Assembly (NCBI GenBank): GCA_016794125.1
Contig: JAEUKT010000004.1
Location: forward strand, 62,001-126,000
Direction: 5' to 3'
DNA from: Alphaproteobacteria bacterium
Lineage (GTDB): Bacteria; Pseudomonadota; Alphaproteobacteria; Micavibrionales; UBA2020
Length of the DNA: 64,000 nucleotides
In this document: in pieces, positions 27,806-38,558 of the stretch
Layout of the letters: each line of letters opens with the position of its first letter
Numbering within the stretch: position 1 is the stretch's first letter
The notes under the pieces: generated by a model
The model's input: only the letters and a program-made list of their open reading frames with translations
Told to the model about the DNA's origin: nothing
The model's database searches: none
Made by a program: the position numbers and the translations under genes

Positions 27806-28945
27806 ATGCTTTGGGAAGTAATGATCGAAATGACGATCGAGCTCATGCGCGTCATGGGCGAGATCCTCGCGACATTCGCCCAGATGATCAAATCCGCCTT
27901 CCAGTACTTCACCAAGAAGCCCGACAAGAATAAAAAGAAGCCGGGCGCGCCCGGCACCGCAGGCGCCGGCGGCCAGAACGAAGTCACGCCCGAAGAAGTG
28001 CAGGCCGCCAAGAAAAAGGGCGAGCTTGTGATGATCTTCACGATCCTCGGCCTCGGCTGCGGCGTGGCGCTGATGTTCCCGCAGGTGCGCCACAAACTGT
28101 TCGGCGGTAACGGCAACGTGATCGCGAATATCAGCGGGCAGGTATCGGTCGAAGCGCCGCGTAACGATTTCCCGATGGGGCAGTACACCACGCCTGCGCT
28201 GTTCAAGAAGAAAAAATTCGTCATCGACGACGACGGCATCAAGCGCGCGATTTTCTATTACTGGTACGCGCCGCCGAATGCCAACGACCAGAAACTGCCG
28301 GTCGTGGTGATTTTGCACGACAAAGACGGCCTCAGCCAGGCGGCGATCCAGCTGCGCGCGGCCGCCGTGCAGAAAGCGTTTCCGTCATACCTGATGATCC
28401 CGCTGTCGCCCAAGGGCAAGATCTGGGACGCGCCCGCGAGATATACGGGGCAAGAATTCCCCAAATCGGCGGAGCTACAGAACCCCGGGGCTTCCGCCAT
28501 GTCGCTGCGCGACGCGATCATGGTGCTGGCATCGCTCAGCGACCTGCACCCGATCGATGAAACGCGCCGCTATATCATCGGCTGCGACGAAGGGGCAGGC
28601 GGCGTGTTCGGCGCACTGGCGCATTATAAGGGCGTATTCGCAGCCGGCGTTGCGATTGCGGGCAAGTGGAGCTTCGCCGACGGGCCGGTGCTGGCGAAAA
28701 CGCCGCTGTTGATGATTCACGGCAACGCCGACAAGGTCGTGCCCGTCTCCGCCGTCGCCACGCTGGCGCAGGTTATCCAGGCATCGGGCGGCCACACCGC
28801 CTATTTCACCGGCATCGACAAGGTCGGGCATGAATGCGACTCGCCTTACTTCTACACGCCGGGCCTTTGGAAATGGCTGTTCTCCCAAAGCCGACCTGTG
28901 CCACAGCAAAGCGCGCAGCCTGTGGCGGCGACGGTGAAGCGCTAG
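27806..28945 (+). CDS. Membrane-anchored alpha/beta-hydrolase-like protein with Asp at the nucleophile position
   Basis: A 379-residue protein. The amphipathic N-terminus is followed by a Lys/Pro/Gly-rich linker (about 37-57), then a transmembrane helix at about 74-92 ([18 protein letters not shown]). An alpha/beta-hydrolase-like domain follows, related to esterase/PHB-depolymerase folds. The elbow reads GCDEGAGG (259-266), so Asp261 stands where Ser is normally found in GxSxG. Asp309 (HGNADKVVP) and His342 (VGHECD) match the remaining catalytic residues. It may be a non-canonical hydrolase with an Asp nucleophile or a non-catalytic relative. The start is supported by GGAA upstream, at somewhat long spacing. 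Confidence 0.75.
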   Translation: MLWEVMIEMTIELMRVMGEILATFAQMIKSAFQYFTKKPDKNKKKPGAPGTAGAGGQNEVTPEEVQAAKKKGELVMIFTILGLGCGVALMFPQVRHKLFGGNGNVIANISGQVSVEAPRNDFPMGQYTTPALFKKKKFVIDDDGIKRAIFYYWYAPPNANDQKLPVVVILHDKDGLSQAAIQLRAAAVQKAFPSYLMIPLSPKGKIWDAPARYTGQEFPKSAELQNPGASAMSLRDAIMVLASLSDLHPIDETRRYIIGCDEGAGGVFGALAHYKGVFAAGVAIAGKWSFADGPVLAKTPLLMIHGNADKVVPVSAVATLAQVIQASGGHTAYFTGIDKVGHECDSPYFYTPGLWKWLFSQSRPVPQQSAQPVAATVKR

Positions 28946-28995
28946 GGCTGGCTCTGATCTGCTTGTCAGGCGCGCCAAACACAATTTAGGGCGCA

Positions 28996-29072
28996 TGGCG
29001 CGCCCGGAGGGATTCGAACCCCCAACCTTCGCCTTCGGAGGGCAACGCTCTATCCAGTTGAGCTACGGGCGC
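28996..29072 (-). tRNA. tRNA-Arg (anticodon CCG)
   Basis: A complete 77-base cloverleaf on the minus strand. The acceptor stem GCGCCCG / CGGGCGC, D-stem GCTC/GAGC, anticodon stem TTGCC/GGCGA, T-stem GGGGG/CCCTC and a genome-encoded CCA all fit. The anticodon loop CTCCGAA gives anticodon CCG, reading arginine codon CGG. Confidence 0.95.
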
Positions 29073-29183
29073 ATATCCCCTTGTTTATCAGGTATTGCGC
29101 CAGTTCTGTCAACTTTTGCGCCCTTTTTATAATTCCATAATGCAAAAACCGGCATTAACACTTTCACATAAGGATTTAAGAGG

Positions 29184-29213
29184 TTGACATGGCTCTTGCT
29201 CACAGCATATACA
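29184..29213 (+). promoter_or_regulatory. Promoter of the rpmH-rnpA block
   Basis: TTGACA (29184-29189), 18 bp, TATACA (29208-29213), 41 bp before the rpmH start. This is a strong promoter, as expected for ribosomal protein genes. Confidence 0.75.
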
Positions 29214-29253
29214 GCTAATCTGGATTTATGTAGAGACTGATGGAGATTCTGCC

Positions 29254-29388
29254 GTGAAACGTACTTACCAACCCAGCAAACTGGTCCGCAAGCGCCGCCA
29301 TGGCTATCGCGCACGCATGGCAACCAAAAACGGCCAGAAGGTCGTTGCTGCACGCCGCGCCAAAGGCCGTAAAAAGCTGACCGCCTAA
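29254..29388 (+). CDS. rpmH: 50S ribosomal protein L34
   Basis: A 44-residue, very basic protein that starts [20 protein letters not shown] after the initiator and ends GRKKLTA, the standard L34 sequence. It binds 23S rRNA in the large subunit. The start is a GTG preceded by TGGAG at normal spacing. It heads the conserved rpmH-rnpA-yidD-yidC-engB order. Confidence 0.97.
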   Translation: MKRTYQPSKLVRKRRHGYRARMATKNGQKVVAARRAKGRKKLTA

Positions 29389-29402
29389 CCGGTATTTGCC
29401 TT

Positions 29403-29744
29403 ATGTGCGCCGCCGTGACGATGATCAAGGCGTCGCCCGATTTCCAGCGCATCGCGCGGAACGGCAAAAGATGGTCCGGTTCCGCTTTTATCCTGCAGGT
29501 ACTGAAGACTGATTCCCCCACCTTCCGCCTCGGCCTCACGGCCAGCCGAAAGGTGGGCAACGCCGTTGTGCGCAACCGCGCCAAGCGGCGCATCCGCGAA
29601 ATGGTGCGGCTTGTTTTAAAATCCCGCACGCTGTCGGGTTTCGACCTTGTCATCATCTGCAAGACCGCCGCCGCCACGCATGACTTCGCGTTGATGGCCG
29701 CCGATTTTGAAAAGGGATTGATCGCGCTGAAGGTGGCGGAATGA
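29403..29744 (+). CDS. rnpA: Ribonuclease P protein component
   Basis: A 113-residue basic protein cofactor of RNase P, which trims the 5' leader of tRNA precursors. The hallmark RNR-type motif is present as [19 protein letters not shown]. Placement directly after rpmH is conserved across bacteria. Its stop overlaps the start of yidD (ATGA). The start is not sharply defined: ATG at 29403 has no clear ribosome-binding site, and the ATG at 29421 would give a slightly shorter protein. Confidence 0.93.
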   Translation: MCAAVTMIKASPDFQRIARNGKRWSGSAFILQVLKTDSPTFRLGLTASRKVGNAVVRNRAKRRIREMVRLVLKSRTLSGFDLVIICKTAAATHDFALMAADFEKGLIALKVAE

Positions 29745-30010
29745 CGCAGCCCTCTATCGTGGCGCGCGCGTTGCTGGGCCTGATCCGCCTGTACCAGTTC
29801 ACGTTCTCTACCGTTATGGGAAAACAGTGCCGGTTTTATCCCAGCTGTTCCAATTACACCGCCGAAGCCATTCGCAAACACGGGGCGGGGAAGGGCGGAT
29901 ACCTTGGGATCAAACGGATTTTGCGCTGCCATCCCGGCAATCCGGGCGGGCATGATCCGGTTCCCGATAAAATCTGTTCCCATACGGGCACTTGTGATAA
30001 AACCCCCTGA
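29741..30010 (+). CDS. yidD: Membrane protein insertion efficiency factor YidD
   Basis: An 89-residue protein with the family core [18 protein letters not shown] and [14 protein letters not shown], including the conserved cysteines. YidD lies at the inner membrane and is reported to assist YidC-dependent insertion. Translational coupling to rnpA is suggested by the 4-bp overlap, and yidC starts 31 bp downstream. The C-terminal tail carries two further cysteines. Confidence 0.95.
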   Translation: MTQPSIVARALLGLIRLYQFTFSTVMGKQCRFYPSCSNYTAEAIRKHGAGKGGYLGIKRILRCHPGNPGGHDPVPDKICSHTGTCDKTP

Positions 30011-30041
30011 CGATTCCGACAAAGACTGAAGGACAATATAA

Positions 30042-31904
30042 ATGGCTTTCCAACCCAACGACCCGAACGCAGCCCGCGACCGCGCCAATATGATGATGGC
30101 GGTCGTCATTTCGCTGTTCATCCTTTTGGGCTTCCATTTCTTTGTCGAGATGCCGCGCCAGGAAAAGGCCGCTGCCGCCGCCCGCGACAAGGCGCAGCAG
30201 GAAAAGAACGTCGATGCGATGACGGCAGGATCGAAGCCTGTAACGGCAGCCGCTGCCGGCGACACGCCCGACGGCGCGATCGCCGCTGTTGCCAACGCCA
30301 TCCGCATTCCGATCAAGGGCGCGCGCGTCTCGGGTTCCTTTCCCACCACCGGCGGCCGCATCGACGACCTGACGCTGAACGAACATTGCGTGCATGTGGA
30401 TGAAACCTGCAAGACCAACCCGAAGGCCGACCATGTCGCGCTGCTGACCAAGGACGACGCGCCGCAGCCCGCCTATATCGACAGCGGCTGGCTGGCGGAA
30501 GGTACCGCGAAAGTTCCGAACGAACAGACCGTCTGGTCGCTCGCTCCCGGCAGCGCCGGCGAGCTTGGCACCGGCAAGGAGCCCGTGAAGCTTTTCTGGG
30601 ACAACGGCGAAGGCCTGCATTTCGAGCGCGAGATCAGCATCGACGAAAACTTCCTGTTCACGATCAAGCAATCCGTGCGCAACACCGGCACGGCAGAAGC
30701 GAAACTGCGCGCGTATCACGCGGTTGCGCGCCGCGGCGTGCCGCCCGACTTCACGGGATTCTACACGCTGCATGAAGGCCCGATCGGCTACCTGAACAAC
30801 AAGGAACACGCGCCCGGCTACAAGGACATCGCGGAAGGCCGCGCCGACTGGCTGCAGGTCGACAAGGCCAAGGGCTGGATCGGCATCACCGAAAAATACT
30901 GGATGGTCGCGCTGCTGCCCGACCCCGCGATGGAATTCAAGGCGCGCGCGGTCTGCAAGCTGGGCAAGGACGACTGCACCGGCGGGCTTGACAAAAAACT
31001 GCCCCAGCATTTCCAGACCGACATCCGCACCGACGAATTCACCGTGGCCCCCGGCGCATCGGCATCGGAAACCACCTATGTCTATGCGGGCGTGAAAAAC
31101 CTCGACATCATGCGCGCCTATCAGGACAAGTATAAATTCGACAAGCTGGAGCTGGGCATCGATTTCGGCATTTACTACATCATCACCAAGCCCTTCTATT
31201 ACATCCTGCATTACCTGTTCAAGGTGACGGGCAATGTCGGGCTGGGCATCTTGCTGATGACGGTGATCGTGCGCCTGTTTGTGTTCCCGCTCGCTTCCAA
31301 ATCCTTCCGCTCCATGGCCAAGATGAAAGTCATCGCGCCGCGCCTGAAGGAACTGCAGGAAAAATACAAAGACGACAAGACCAAGCTGCAGACGGAAATC
31401 TACGAACTGTACCGCACCGAAAACGCCAACCCGTTTTCGGGCTGCTGGCCGATCATCGTGCAGATCCCGATCATTTTCGCGCTGTATAAAGTGATTTTGA
31501 TCTCGGTCGACCTGCGCCATGCGCCGTTCTGGGGCTGGATCCACGACCTGTCCGCGCCCGACCCGACATCGATCTTCAACCTGTTCGGCCTGATCCCGTG
31601 GACGCCGCCGCATGCGCTGATGATCGGCGCGTGGCCGGTGCTGTTCTGCCTGACCATGGTCCTGCAAAAACGCATCACGCCCCCGATGGCGGACGCGACG
31701 CAGGAACGCCTGCAAACCTGGTTCCCCTTCATCGCAACCGTGATGATGGCGCAGTTCGCGGTCGGCCTGATCATCTACTGGACATGGTCGAACGTGCTGT
31801 CGATCTTCCAGCAGTATTACATCTTGAAAAAAGTGGGCGGTGAAAACACCTCGCTCATCCGCGGCCATGCCGACCGCCGCAAGAAAAAAGCGAAGCCGGA
31901 ATGA
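30042..31904 (+). CDS. yidC: Membrane protein insertase YidC
   Basis: A 620-residue inner-membrane insertase and Sec partner that folds and inserts integral membrane proteins. The layout is that of Gram-negative YidC. An N-terminal helix (MMMAVVISLFILLGFHFFV) is followed by a large periplasmic beta-domain (about 80-360). The conserved C-terminal five-helix core begins near YYIITKPFYYILHYLF and includes NPFSGCWPIIVQIPIIFALYKV. The positively charged tail KKKAKPE follows. AAGGA precedes the ATG. The stop overlaps the engB start. Given the neighbouring giant membrane proteins and oxidase, it is likely an essential partner in their assembly. Confidence 0.97.
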   Translation: MAFQPNDPNAARDRANMMMAVVISLFILLGFHFFVEMPRQEKAAAAARDKAQQEKNVDAMTAGSKPVTAAAAGDTPDGAIAAVANAIRIPIKGARVSGSFPTTGGRIDDLTLNEHCVHVDETCKTNPKADHVALLTKDDAPQPAYIDSGWLAEGTAKVPNEQTVWSLAPGSAGELGTGKEPVKLFWDNGEGLHFEREISIDENFLFTIKQSVRNTGTAEAKLRAYHAVARRGVPPDFTGFYTLHEGPIGYLNNKEHAPGYKDIAEGRADWLQVDKAKGWIGITEKYWMVALLPDPAMEFKARAVCKLGKDDCTGGLDKKLPQHFQTDIRTDEFTVAPGASASETTYVYAGVKNLDIMRAYQDKYKFDKLELGIDFGIYYIITKPFYYILHYLFKVTGNVGLGILLMTVIVRLFVFPLASKSFRSMAKMKVIAPRLKELQEKYKDDKTKLQTEIYELYRTENANPFSGCWPIIVQIPIIFALYKVILISVDLRHAPFWGWIHDLSAPDPTSIFNLFGLIPWTPPHALMIGAWPVLFCLTMVLQKRITPPMADATQERLQTWFPFIATVMMAQFAVGLIIYWTWSNVLSIFQQYYILKKVGGENTSLIRGHADRRKKKAKPE

Positions 31905-32554
31905 CGCACGGTTTCGTCTTCGACCCTGAATCGTTGAAGGCGGGGCAGCGTCTGTTCCAGCGCGAATGCAAATTCGTGGCGGGCATCGCCAACCACGACG
32001 CGATGCCGCCCGATGACGGCATGCCCGAAATCGCCTTCGCGGGCAGGTCGAACGTGGGCAAATCCAGCCTCATCAACGCAGTCACGGGGCGCAAGGCGCT
32101 GGCGCGTGCTTCCAAAACGCCCGGCCGTACGCAGCAGATCAATATGTTCGATATCGACGGCCAGTTCCGGCTGATCGATCTGCCGGGCTATGGCTATGCG
32201 AAGGAATCCAAGGAAAAAATCGCGGCGTGGAACGGGCTGATTTACGATTACTTACGCGAACGCCGTTCCTTGCGCCGCGTCTGCGTGCTTGTCGATTCAC
32301 GCCACGGCATCATGCCGGCCGACCGCGAAAGCATGGAAGTGCTGGACCGTTCGGGCGTGCGCTATATCGTGATCCTGACCAAGGCCGACAAGCCCAAGGC
32401 GGTCGAACTTGCTGCGACCATCAAGGCGGTCGAGGAAGAACTGCGCGTGAAACACGTGGCCGCGCATCCGGTCGTCTTCACCACCAGCGCCGACAAAAAT
32501 ATGGGCATCGCCGAACTGCGCGCCCTGCTGCTGCAGGCAAGCGCGCAGCCGTAA
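31901..32554 (+). CDS. engB: Ribosome biogenesis GTP-binding protein EngB (YihA/YsxC)
   Basis: A 217-residue GTPase needed for large ribosomal subunit assembly. All G motifs are visible: GRSNVGKSS (G1, 48-56), a Thr-containing switch region, DLPGYGYA (G3), and TKADK (G4). The ATG overlaps the yidC stop. It is usually the last gene of this block. No clear terminator follows, only a weak CCCG/CGGG pairing. Confidence 0.95.
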   Translation: MTHGFVFDPESLKAGQRLFQRECKFVAGIANHDAMPPDDGMPEIAFAGRSNVGKSSLINAVTGRKALARASKTPGRTQQINMFDIDGQFRLIDLPGYGYAKESKEKIAAWNGLIYDYLRERRSLRRVCVLVDSRHGIMPADRESMEVLDRSGVRYIVILTKADKPKAVELAATIKAVEEELRVKHVAAHPVVFTTSADKNMGIAELRALLLQASAQP

Positions 32555-32618
32555 GCGAATCCCGCGCAAAAACGGGCAGGGACATTTTCTGCATATTCAG
32601 CCACTTATGCGCGGTATT

Positions 32619-32646
32619 TTGACACCCCGCACCGTTCTGCTAAAAT
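32619..32646 (+). promoter_or_regulatory. Promoter for the 32680 gene
   Basis: TTGACA (32619-32624), 16 bp, TAAAAT (32641-32646), 34 bp before the ATG. Near-consensus boxes. Confidence 0.65.
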
Positions 32647-32679
32647 CTCCGTATTGTTTAAAACATTTTGGCAGGATCA

Positions 32680-32937
32680 ATGGCACTGAACACGGTGACC
32701 AACCAGTTCCTCGCCGCGCTGGGGATCGAACATGCGTTCGAACGCGCGACGGTGGCGACACTTGCAGGGTTTCACCTGCAGCTTCTCAAATTATATTGCG
32801 TGGAGGCGAAAATAGAACGGGCACGGCTGATGCGCCAGAACCCGCTTGATTATCAGGCCCTGCGCGCGATGGACCGCGAGCTGGAGGAGGTGGCGTGCCT
32901 GTTGCGCGAGATCGAGATGGAACAGCGGCTCGCCTGA
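32680..32937 (+). CDS. Small uncharacterised helical protein, 85 aa
   Basis: A short soluble protein of charged helices (ELEEVACLLREIEMEQRLA at its end) with no family I recognise and no export signal. The ATG at 32680 is chosen. AGGA precedes it closely, and a TTG four codons upstream is less likely because it has no ribosome-binding site. It has its own near-consensus promoter at 32619-32646. It precedes the VWA-domain gene by 113 bp and may be functionally related, but this is not shown. Confidence 0.6.
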   Translation: MALNTVTNQFLAALGIEHAFERATVATLAGFHLQLLKLYCVEAKIERARLMRQNPLDYQALRAMDRELEEVACLLREIEMEQRLA

Positions 32938-32980
32938 TTTATTTTTCATATAATAATAAAAACTCTTTTCAGAATGCGGG

Positions 32981-33009
32981 TTGACACCTGCTGTTGTTAG
33001 CCATAAAAA
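32981..33009 (+). promoter_or_regulatory. Promoter for the VWA-domain gene
   Basis: TTGACA (32981-32986), 17 bp, TAAAAA (33004-33009), 41 bp before the start. Confidence 0.65.
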
Positions 33010-33050
33010 CATGCGGTATTTAACAAAATAAACCGCAGAGGATTTTCAGG

Positions 33051-33956
33051 ATGAACAACGACCATTATCGCCCCCATAACAACAACTATGGCCTCAGCAG
33101 CGGTACTTCCCTCGGCGTCAATGGCGAACAGCCCGATCCGCAGCGCACGATCCAGCGCCTGCGCCAGTTGAAACAGCAATTCAACAACAGCGCGCGCGAT
33201 TACGAACAGATGGCGGAAACAGTCGGCGCCGCATTGACGCTTCTGGAAGCGGCGGAAAAAGAAAAACAGGCGGCGCAAAAAGTGGCGGCGCAGCTGGCGG
33301 CCGAACAGCAGGCGGCGCTGTTGGCGGGCATGATGATGGCGGCCGGCAAGAAATCGGAATTCGTGGTGCTGGCCGACGGTTCCGGCAGCATGAACGGCCC
33401 TTATATGGCGGCGGCGCTGGATGCGGTCGATGTCGTGCGCAAAGGTGCTGCACGTGCGAACGTGGCGCCCGCAGCCTTCGGCCTGTTCGGCGACAGAAAT
33501 CCCGCCTGGGTCGATGGCGACGTTACGCAACAAGCACTGCGCAGCAAGCTGTTGCAGACGCTCAACACCGGCTCCGACCTCGCGCCCGCTGTGCCGGACA
33601 TGGAAAAAATCGCGGCCGTCAACACGCTGGCGAAAAAATCCACGCATTTCCTGATCATTTCCGACGGTGATGTTTTCGACGCGAAACCGGCTCAGGACAG
33701 GCTGGAGTTGCTGCTGACGTCCAATAAAAAAGTCACGATCGATTTCGCCATCATGGCGCGCCCGGGCTCGCAGATGGAAAAAATGGCCGACAGCATCATC
33801 GCCAAATTCCCCGGCCGCGTGCGCCGGCAGCAGCTGGCGCCGGCGCCGGAAGCGCAGCTGTCGGAAAGCCTGCAGGCAAACGTGCTTTCCGCGATGGCCG
33901 AGCGCCTGCGCGAAGACGCGGCCCCCCGCAAAAAGCGCGCCGCGCCGCAGCCGTAA
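33051..33956 (+). CDS. Cytoplasmic VWA-domain protein
   Basis: A 301-residue protein with an Asn/His-rich start. A long Ala/Gln/Glu-rich coiled coil (about 30-95) precedes a von Willebrand factor A domain. The metal-ion-dependent adhesion site is visible: DGSGS with Asp109, Ser111 and Ser113, then Thr173 in LNTGSD, then Asp205 in IISDGD. The domain therefore probably binds a divalent metal and a protein ligand. No signal peptide is present. The C-terminus is basic and proline-rich. The gene has its own strong promoter. Relatives include TerF-like and chelatase-associated VWA proteins, but no such partners are near, so the role remains open. Confidence 0.82.
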   Translation: MNNDHYRPHNNNYGLSSGTSLGVNGEQPDPQRTIQRLRQLKQQFNNSARDYEQMAETVGAALTLLEAAEKEKQAAQKVAAQLAAEQQAALLAGMMMAAGKKSEFVVLADGSGSMNGPYMAAALDAVDVVRKGAARANVAPAAFGLFGDRNPAWVDGDVTQQALRSKLLQTLNTGSDLAPAVPDMEKIAAVNTLAKKSTHFLIISDGDVFDAKPAQDRLELLLTSNKKVTIDFAIMARPGSQMEKMADSIIAKFPGRVRRQQLAPAPEAQLSESLQANVLSAMAERLREDAAPRKKRAAPQP

Positions 33957-34204
33957 GCGGTTGCCGTCGCCGCCGGCGATCCCGCCGCGCTGTTCCAAGC
34001 CGAAGGGGCAACCCAGGCCGTAACCCTGTCATTGATGGCGGGCAGGTACGGAATGGGCGGAGCGTCTGTTCTATGAAAACTAAAACCCGTAAATTGAACA
34101 ACCGCTCGTACGCGCCAATCCCGCACCAGCTTAGTCCCCGATAAATCCTTCAAAAACAATCGCCACGCGCGTTATTATGAAATATAAATTTTGTTGCGCG
34201 GTGC
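33957..34204. other. Intergenic region before the cox operon
   Basis: About 325 bp lie between the VWA gene and ctaC, counting the promoter region annotated separately. The first ~115 bp remain open in the VWA reading frame beyond its stop and have coding-like composition, which may be a remnant. A 23-codon ORF at 34074-34145 is not convincing. The DNA then turns A+T-rich toward the cox promoter. Confidence 0.4.
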
Positions 34205-34241
34205 TTCACAAGCATATGTGACAGGTATATAACAGTCACAT
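34205..34241 (+). promoter_or_regulatory. cox operon promoter with palindromic operator
   Basis: TTCACA (34205-34210) and TATAAC (34228-34233), 17 bp apart, form a plausible promoter. A perfect inverted repeat, ATGTGAC (34216-34222) and GTCACAT (34235-34241), brackets the -10 box with a 12-base centre. A protein bound there would block or regulate transcription. This also argues that the ATG at 34240 is not the ctaC start. Confidence 0.6.
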
Positions 34242-34281
34242 GGCCGAATCCGGCCTATCCCTCATGACGGATCTAGAAAAA

Positions 34282-36911
<2,630 letters not shown>

Positions 36912-36919
36912 AAGGTTTC

Positions 36920-37825
36920 ATGACCGATTTCGCGACATACAGTTTCGACGCCGCGCCCGCAAGCGCGCGCGAAGAAACGCGTATCCGCGATTTCATCGAA
37001 CTGCTGAAGCCGCGCGTGATGACGCTGGTGGTGTTTTCGGGCGTGGCAGGCATTGTCCTTGCGCCCGGCCACCTGCATCCGTTCCTGCAACTGGTCGCGG
37101 TGTTCTGCATCGCGGTGGGCGCGGGCGCATCGGGCGCGATCAACATGTGGTACGAACAGGACATCGACGCGGTCATGAACCGCACGAAAAACCGCCCCAT
37201 CGTCACGGGGCGCGTGGATTCGGCGGAGGCGCTGGGCTTTGGCGTGGTGCTGACTTTCCTGTCGGTCGGGTTGATGGGCGTGGCGGTCAACTGGGCGGCG
37301 GCGGCGCTGCTCGCCTTCGCGTCGTTCTTTTATGTCGTCATCTATACCGTCTGGCTGAAACGCATCACGCCGCAGAATATCGTGATCGGCGGCGCGGCCG
37401 GCGCTTTCCCGCCGATGATCGGCTGGGCGGCCGTCACCGGCAACGTGTCGCTGGAATCGCTCGTGATGTTCACGCTGATCTTCCTGTGGACGCCGCCGCA
37501 TTTCTGGGCGCTCGCGCTGTATCGCAACGACGACTATAAAAAGGCGAATGTGCCGATGATGCCGGTCGTGGCGGGCGAAGCATCGACCAAGCGCCAGATG
37601 GTGCTGTATACGCTGCTTATGACGCCCGTCGTCCTTGCGCCCTATTTCATGGGCATGTCGGGCGTGATTTACCTTGTCATCGCGTCGCTGCTGCACCTGA
37701 TGTTCATCGTCAGCAGCTTCCGCGTCTTGCGCGAAACGGGCTACCGTTTTGCGCGCCTGATGTTCGGCTATTCGATTTTCTATCTGTTCGCGCTGTTCAC
37801 CGTCATGATGCTGGACAAGGTGTAA
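36920..37825 (+). CDS. ctaB: Protohaem IX farnesyltransferase
   Basis: Makes haem O, the precursor of haem A, by adding a farnesyl group to protohaem in the inner membrane. The 301-residue UbiA-family protein has the prenyl-diphosphate-binding motif NMWYEQDIDAVMNRTKNRP and a second conserved region FLWTPPHFWALAL. About eight to nine transmembrane helices are expected. AAAGG precedes the ATG eight bases after the ctaD stop. It lies in the cox operon where such enzymes usually occur. Confidence 0.96.
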   Translation: MTDFATYSFDAAPASAREETRIRDFIELLKPRVMTLVVFSGVAGIVLAPGHLHPFLQLVAVFCIAVGAGASGAINMWYEQDIDAVMNRTKNRPIVTGRVDSAEALGFGVVLTFLSVGLMGVAVNWAAAALLAFASFFYVVIYTVWLKRITPQNIVIGGAAGAFPPMIGWAAVTGNVSLESLVMFTLIFLWTPPHFWALALYRNDDYKKANVPMMPVVAGEASTKRQMVLYTLLMTPVVLAPYFMGMSGVIYLVIASLLHLMFIVSSFRVLRETGYRFARLMFGYSIFYLFALFTVMMLDKV

Positions 37826-37826
37826 T

Positions 37827-37946
37827 ATGCCGAAATCCGAGCTGCATAATCGCAAAAAGGCAAAAAACTACGCGGTGTTCCTGGCCGTGATCGCCTTTGT
37901 CTTGACCGTCTTTGCGGTGTCGATCATCCGCATGAAGGGCGGCTGA
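37827..37946 (+). CDS. Short single-helix protein between ctaB and ctaG (CoxF-like)
   Basis: A 39-residue peptide with a basic start (MPKSELHNRKKAKNY), one transmembrane helix (AVFLAVIAFVLTVFAVSII) and a basic end RMKGG. Alphaproteobacterial cox operons usually carry a small membrane ORF at exactly this place between ctaB and ctaG. It is annotated as CoxF or cytochrome oxidase small assembly protein. It starts 1 bp after the ctaB stop and ends 2 bp before ctaG, so it is clearly part of the operon. Its precise role in assembly is not settled. Confidence 0.8.
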   Translation: MPKSELHNRKKAKNYAVFLAVIAFVLTVFAVSIIRMKGG

Positions 37947-37948
37947 CG

Positions 37949-38542
37949 ATGGCGCAGAACCTGCAGCAGAAAAACATGAAGGTCTTGAAAATCACGATGG
38001 GTGTCGTGTTTTTCATGGTCGCGCTGTCCTTCGCCTCCGTGCCGTTATACGAACTCACCTGCAAGCTGATGGGCTGGGGCGGCACGACGCAGGTCGAGCA
38101 AGTGAACGCCGCGAAAAAGAAACACCCCGAACTTGCCCGCAAAATCACCGTCCGTTTCCACGCCGACACATCGCCCGGCATGCCGTGGGACTTCCAGTCG
38201 GAGCAGGGGCCCGTGACGCTGAATATCGGCGCGGACGGTTTTGCCTCTTTCTCCGCCCTGAACCCGACGACCGAAACCGTGACCGGCACCGCCGTCTATA
38301 ACGTCACGCCGTTCCGCGCGGGAAAATATTTCTACAAGACGCAATGCTTCTGCTTCGGCGAACAGGTGCTAAAGCCGCATGAAAAAGTTTCCATGCCGGT
38401 CGTGTTTTACGTCGATCCCGCCATCATCGAAGATCCAGACCTGAAAGATATCGATACCATTACCCTGTCCTACACCTTCTTCCGCAAAGACAGTTCCGAA
38501 CTGCAGAAGGCGATGGACGATTTTGTGAATGACAAAGGCTAA
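37949..38542 (+). CDS. ctaG: Cytochrome c oxidase assembly protein CtaG/Cox11
   Basis: Membrane-anchored copper chaperone that delivers copper to Cu-B of subunit I. The 197-residue protein has one N-terminal helix (ITMGVVFFMVALSFASVPLY) and a periplasmic domain with the copper-binding CFCF motif (KTQCFCFGEQ). FYVDP follows. Length and motif match the family. It sits two bases after the small CoxF-like gene. Confidence 0.96.
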   Translation: MAQNLQQKNMKVLKITMGVVFFMVALSFASVPLYELTCKLMGWGGTTQVEQVNAAKKKHPELARKITVRFHADTSPGMPWDFQSEQGPVTLNIGADGFASFSALNPTTETVTGTAVYNVTPFRAGKYFYKTQCFCFGEQVLKPHEKVSMPVVFYVDPAIIEDPDLKDIDTITLSYTFFRKDSSELQKAMDDFVNDKG

Positions 38543-38558
38543 CGAAAAGGAATAACCC

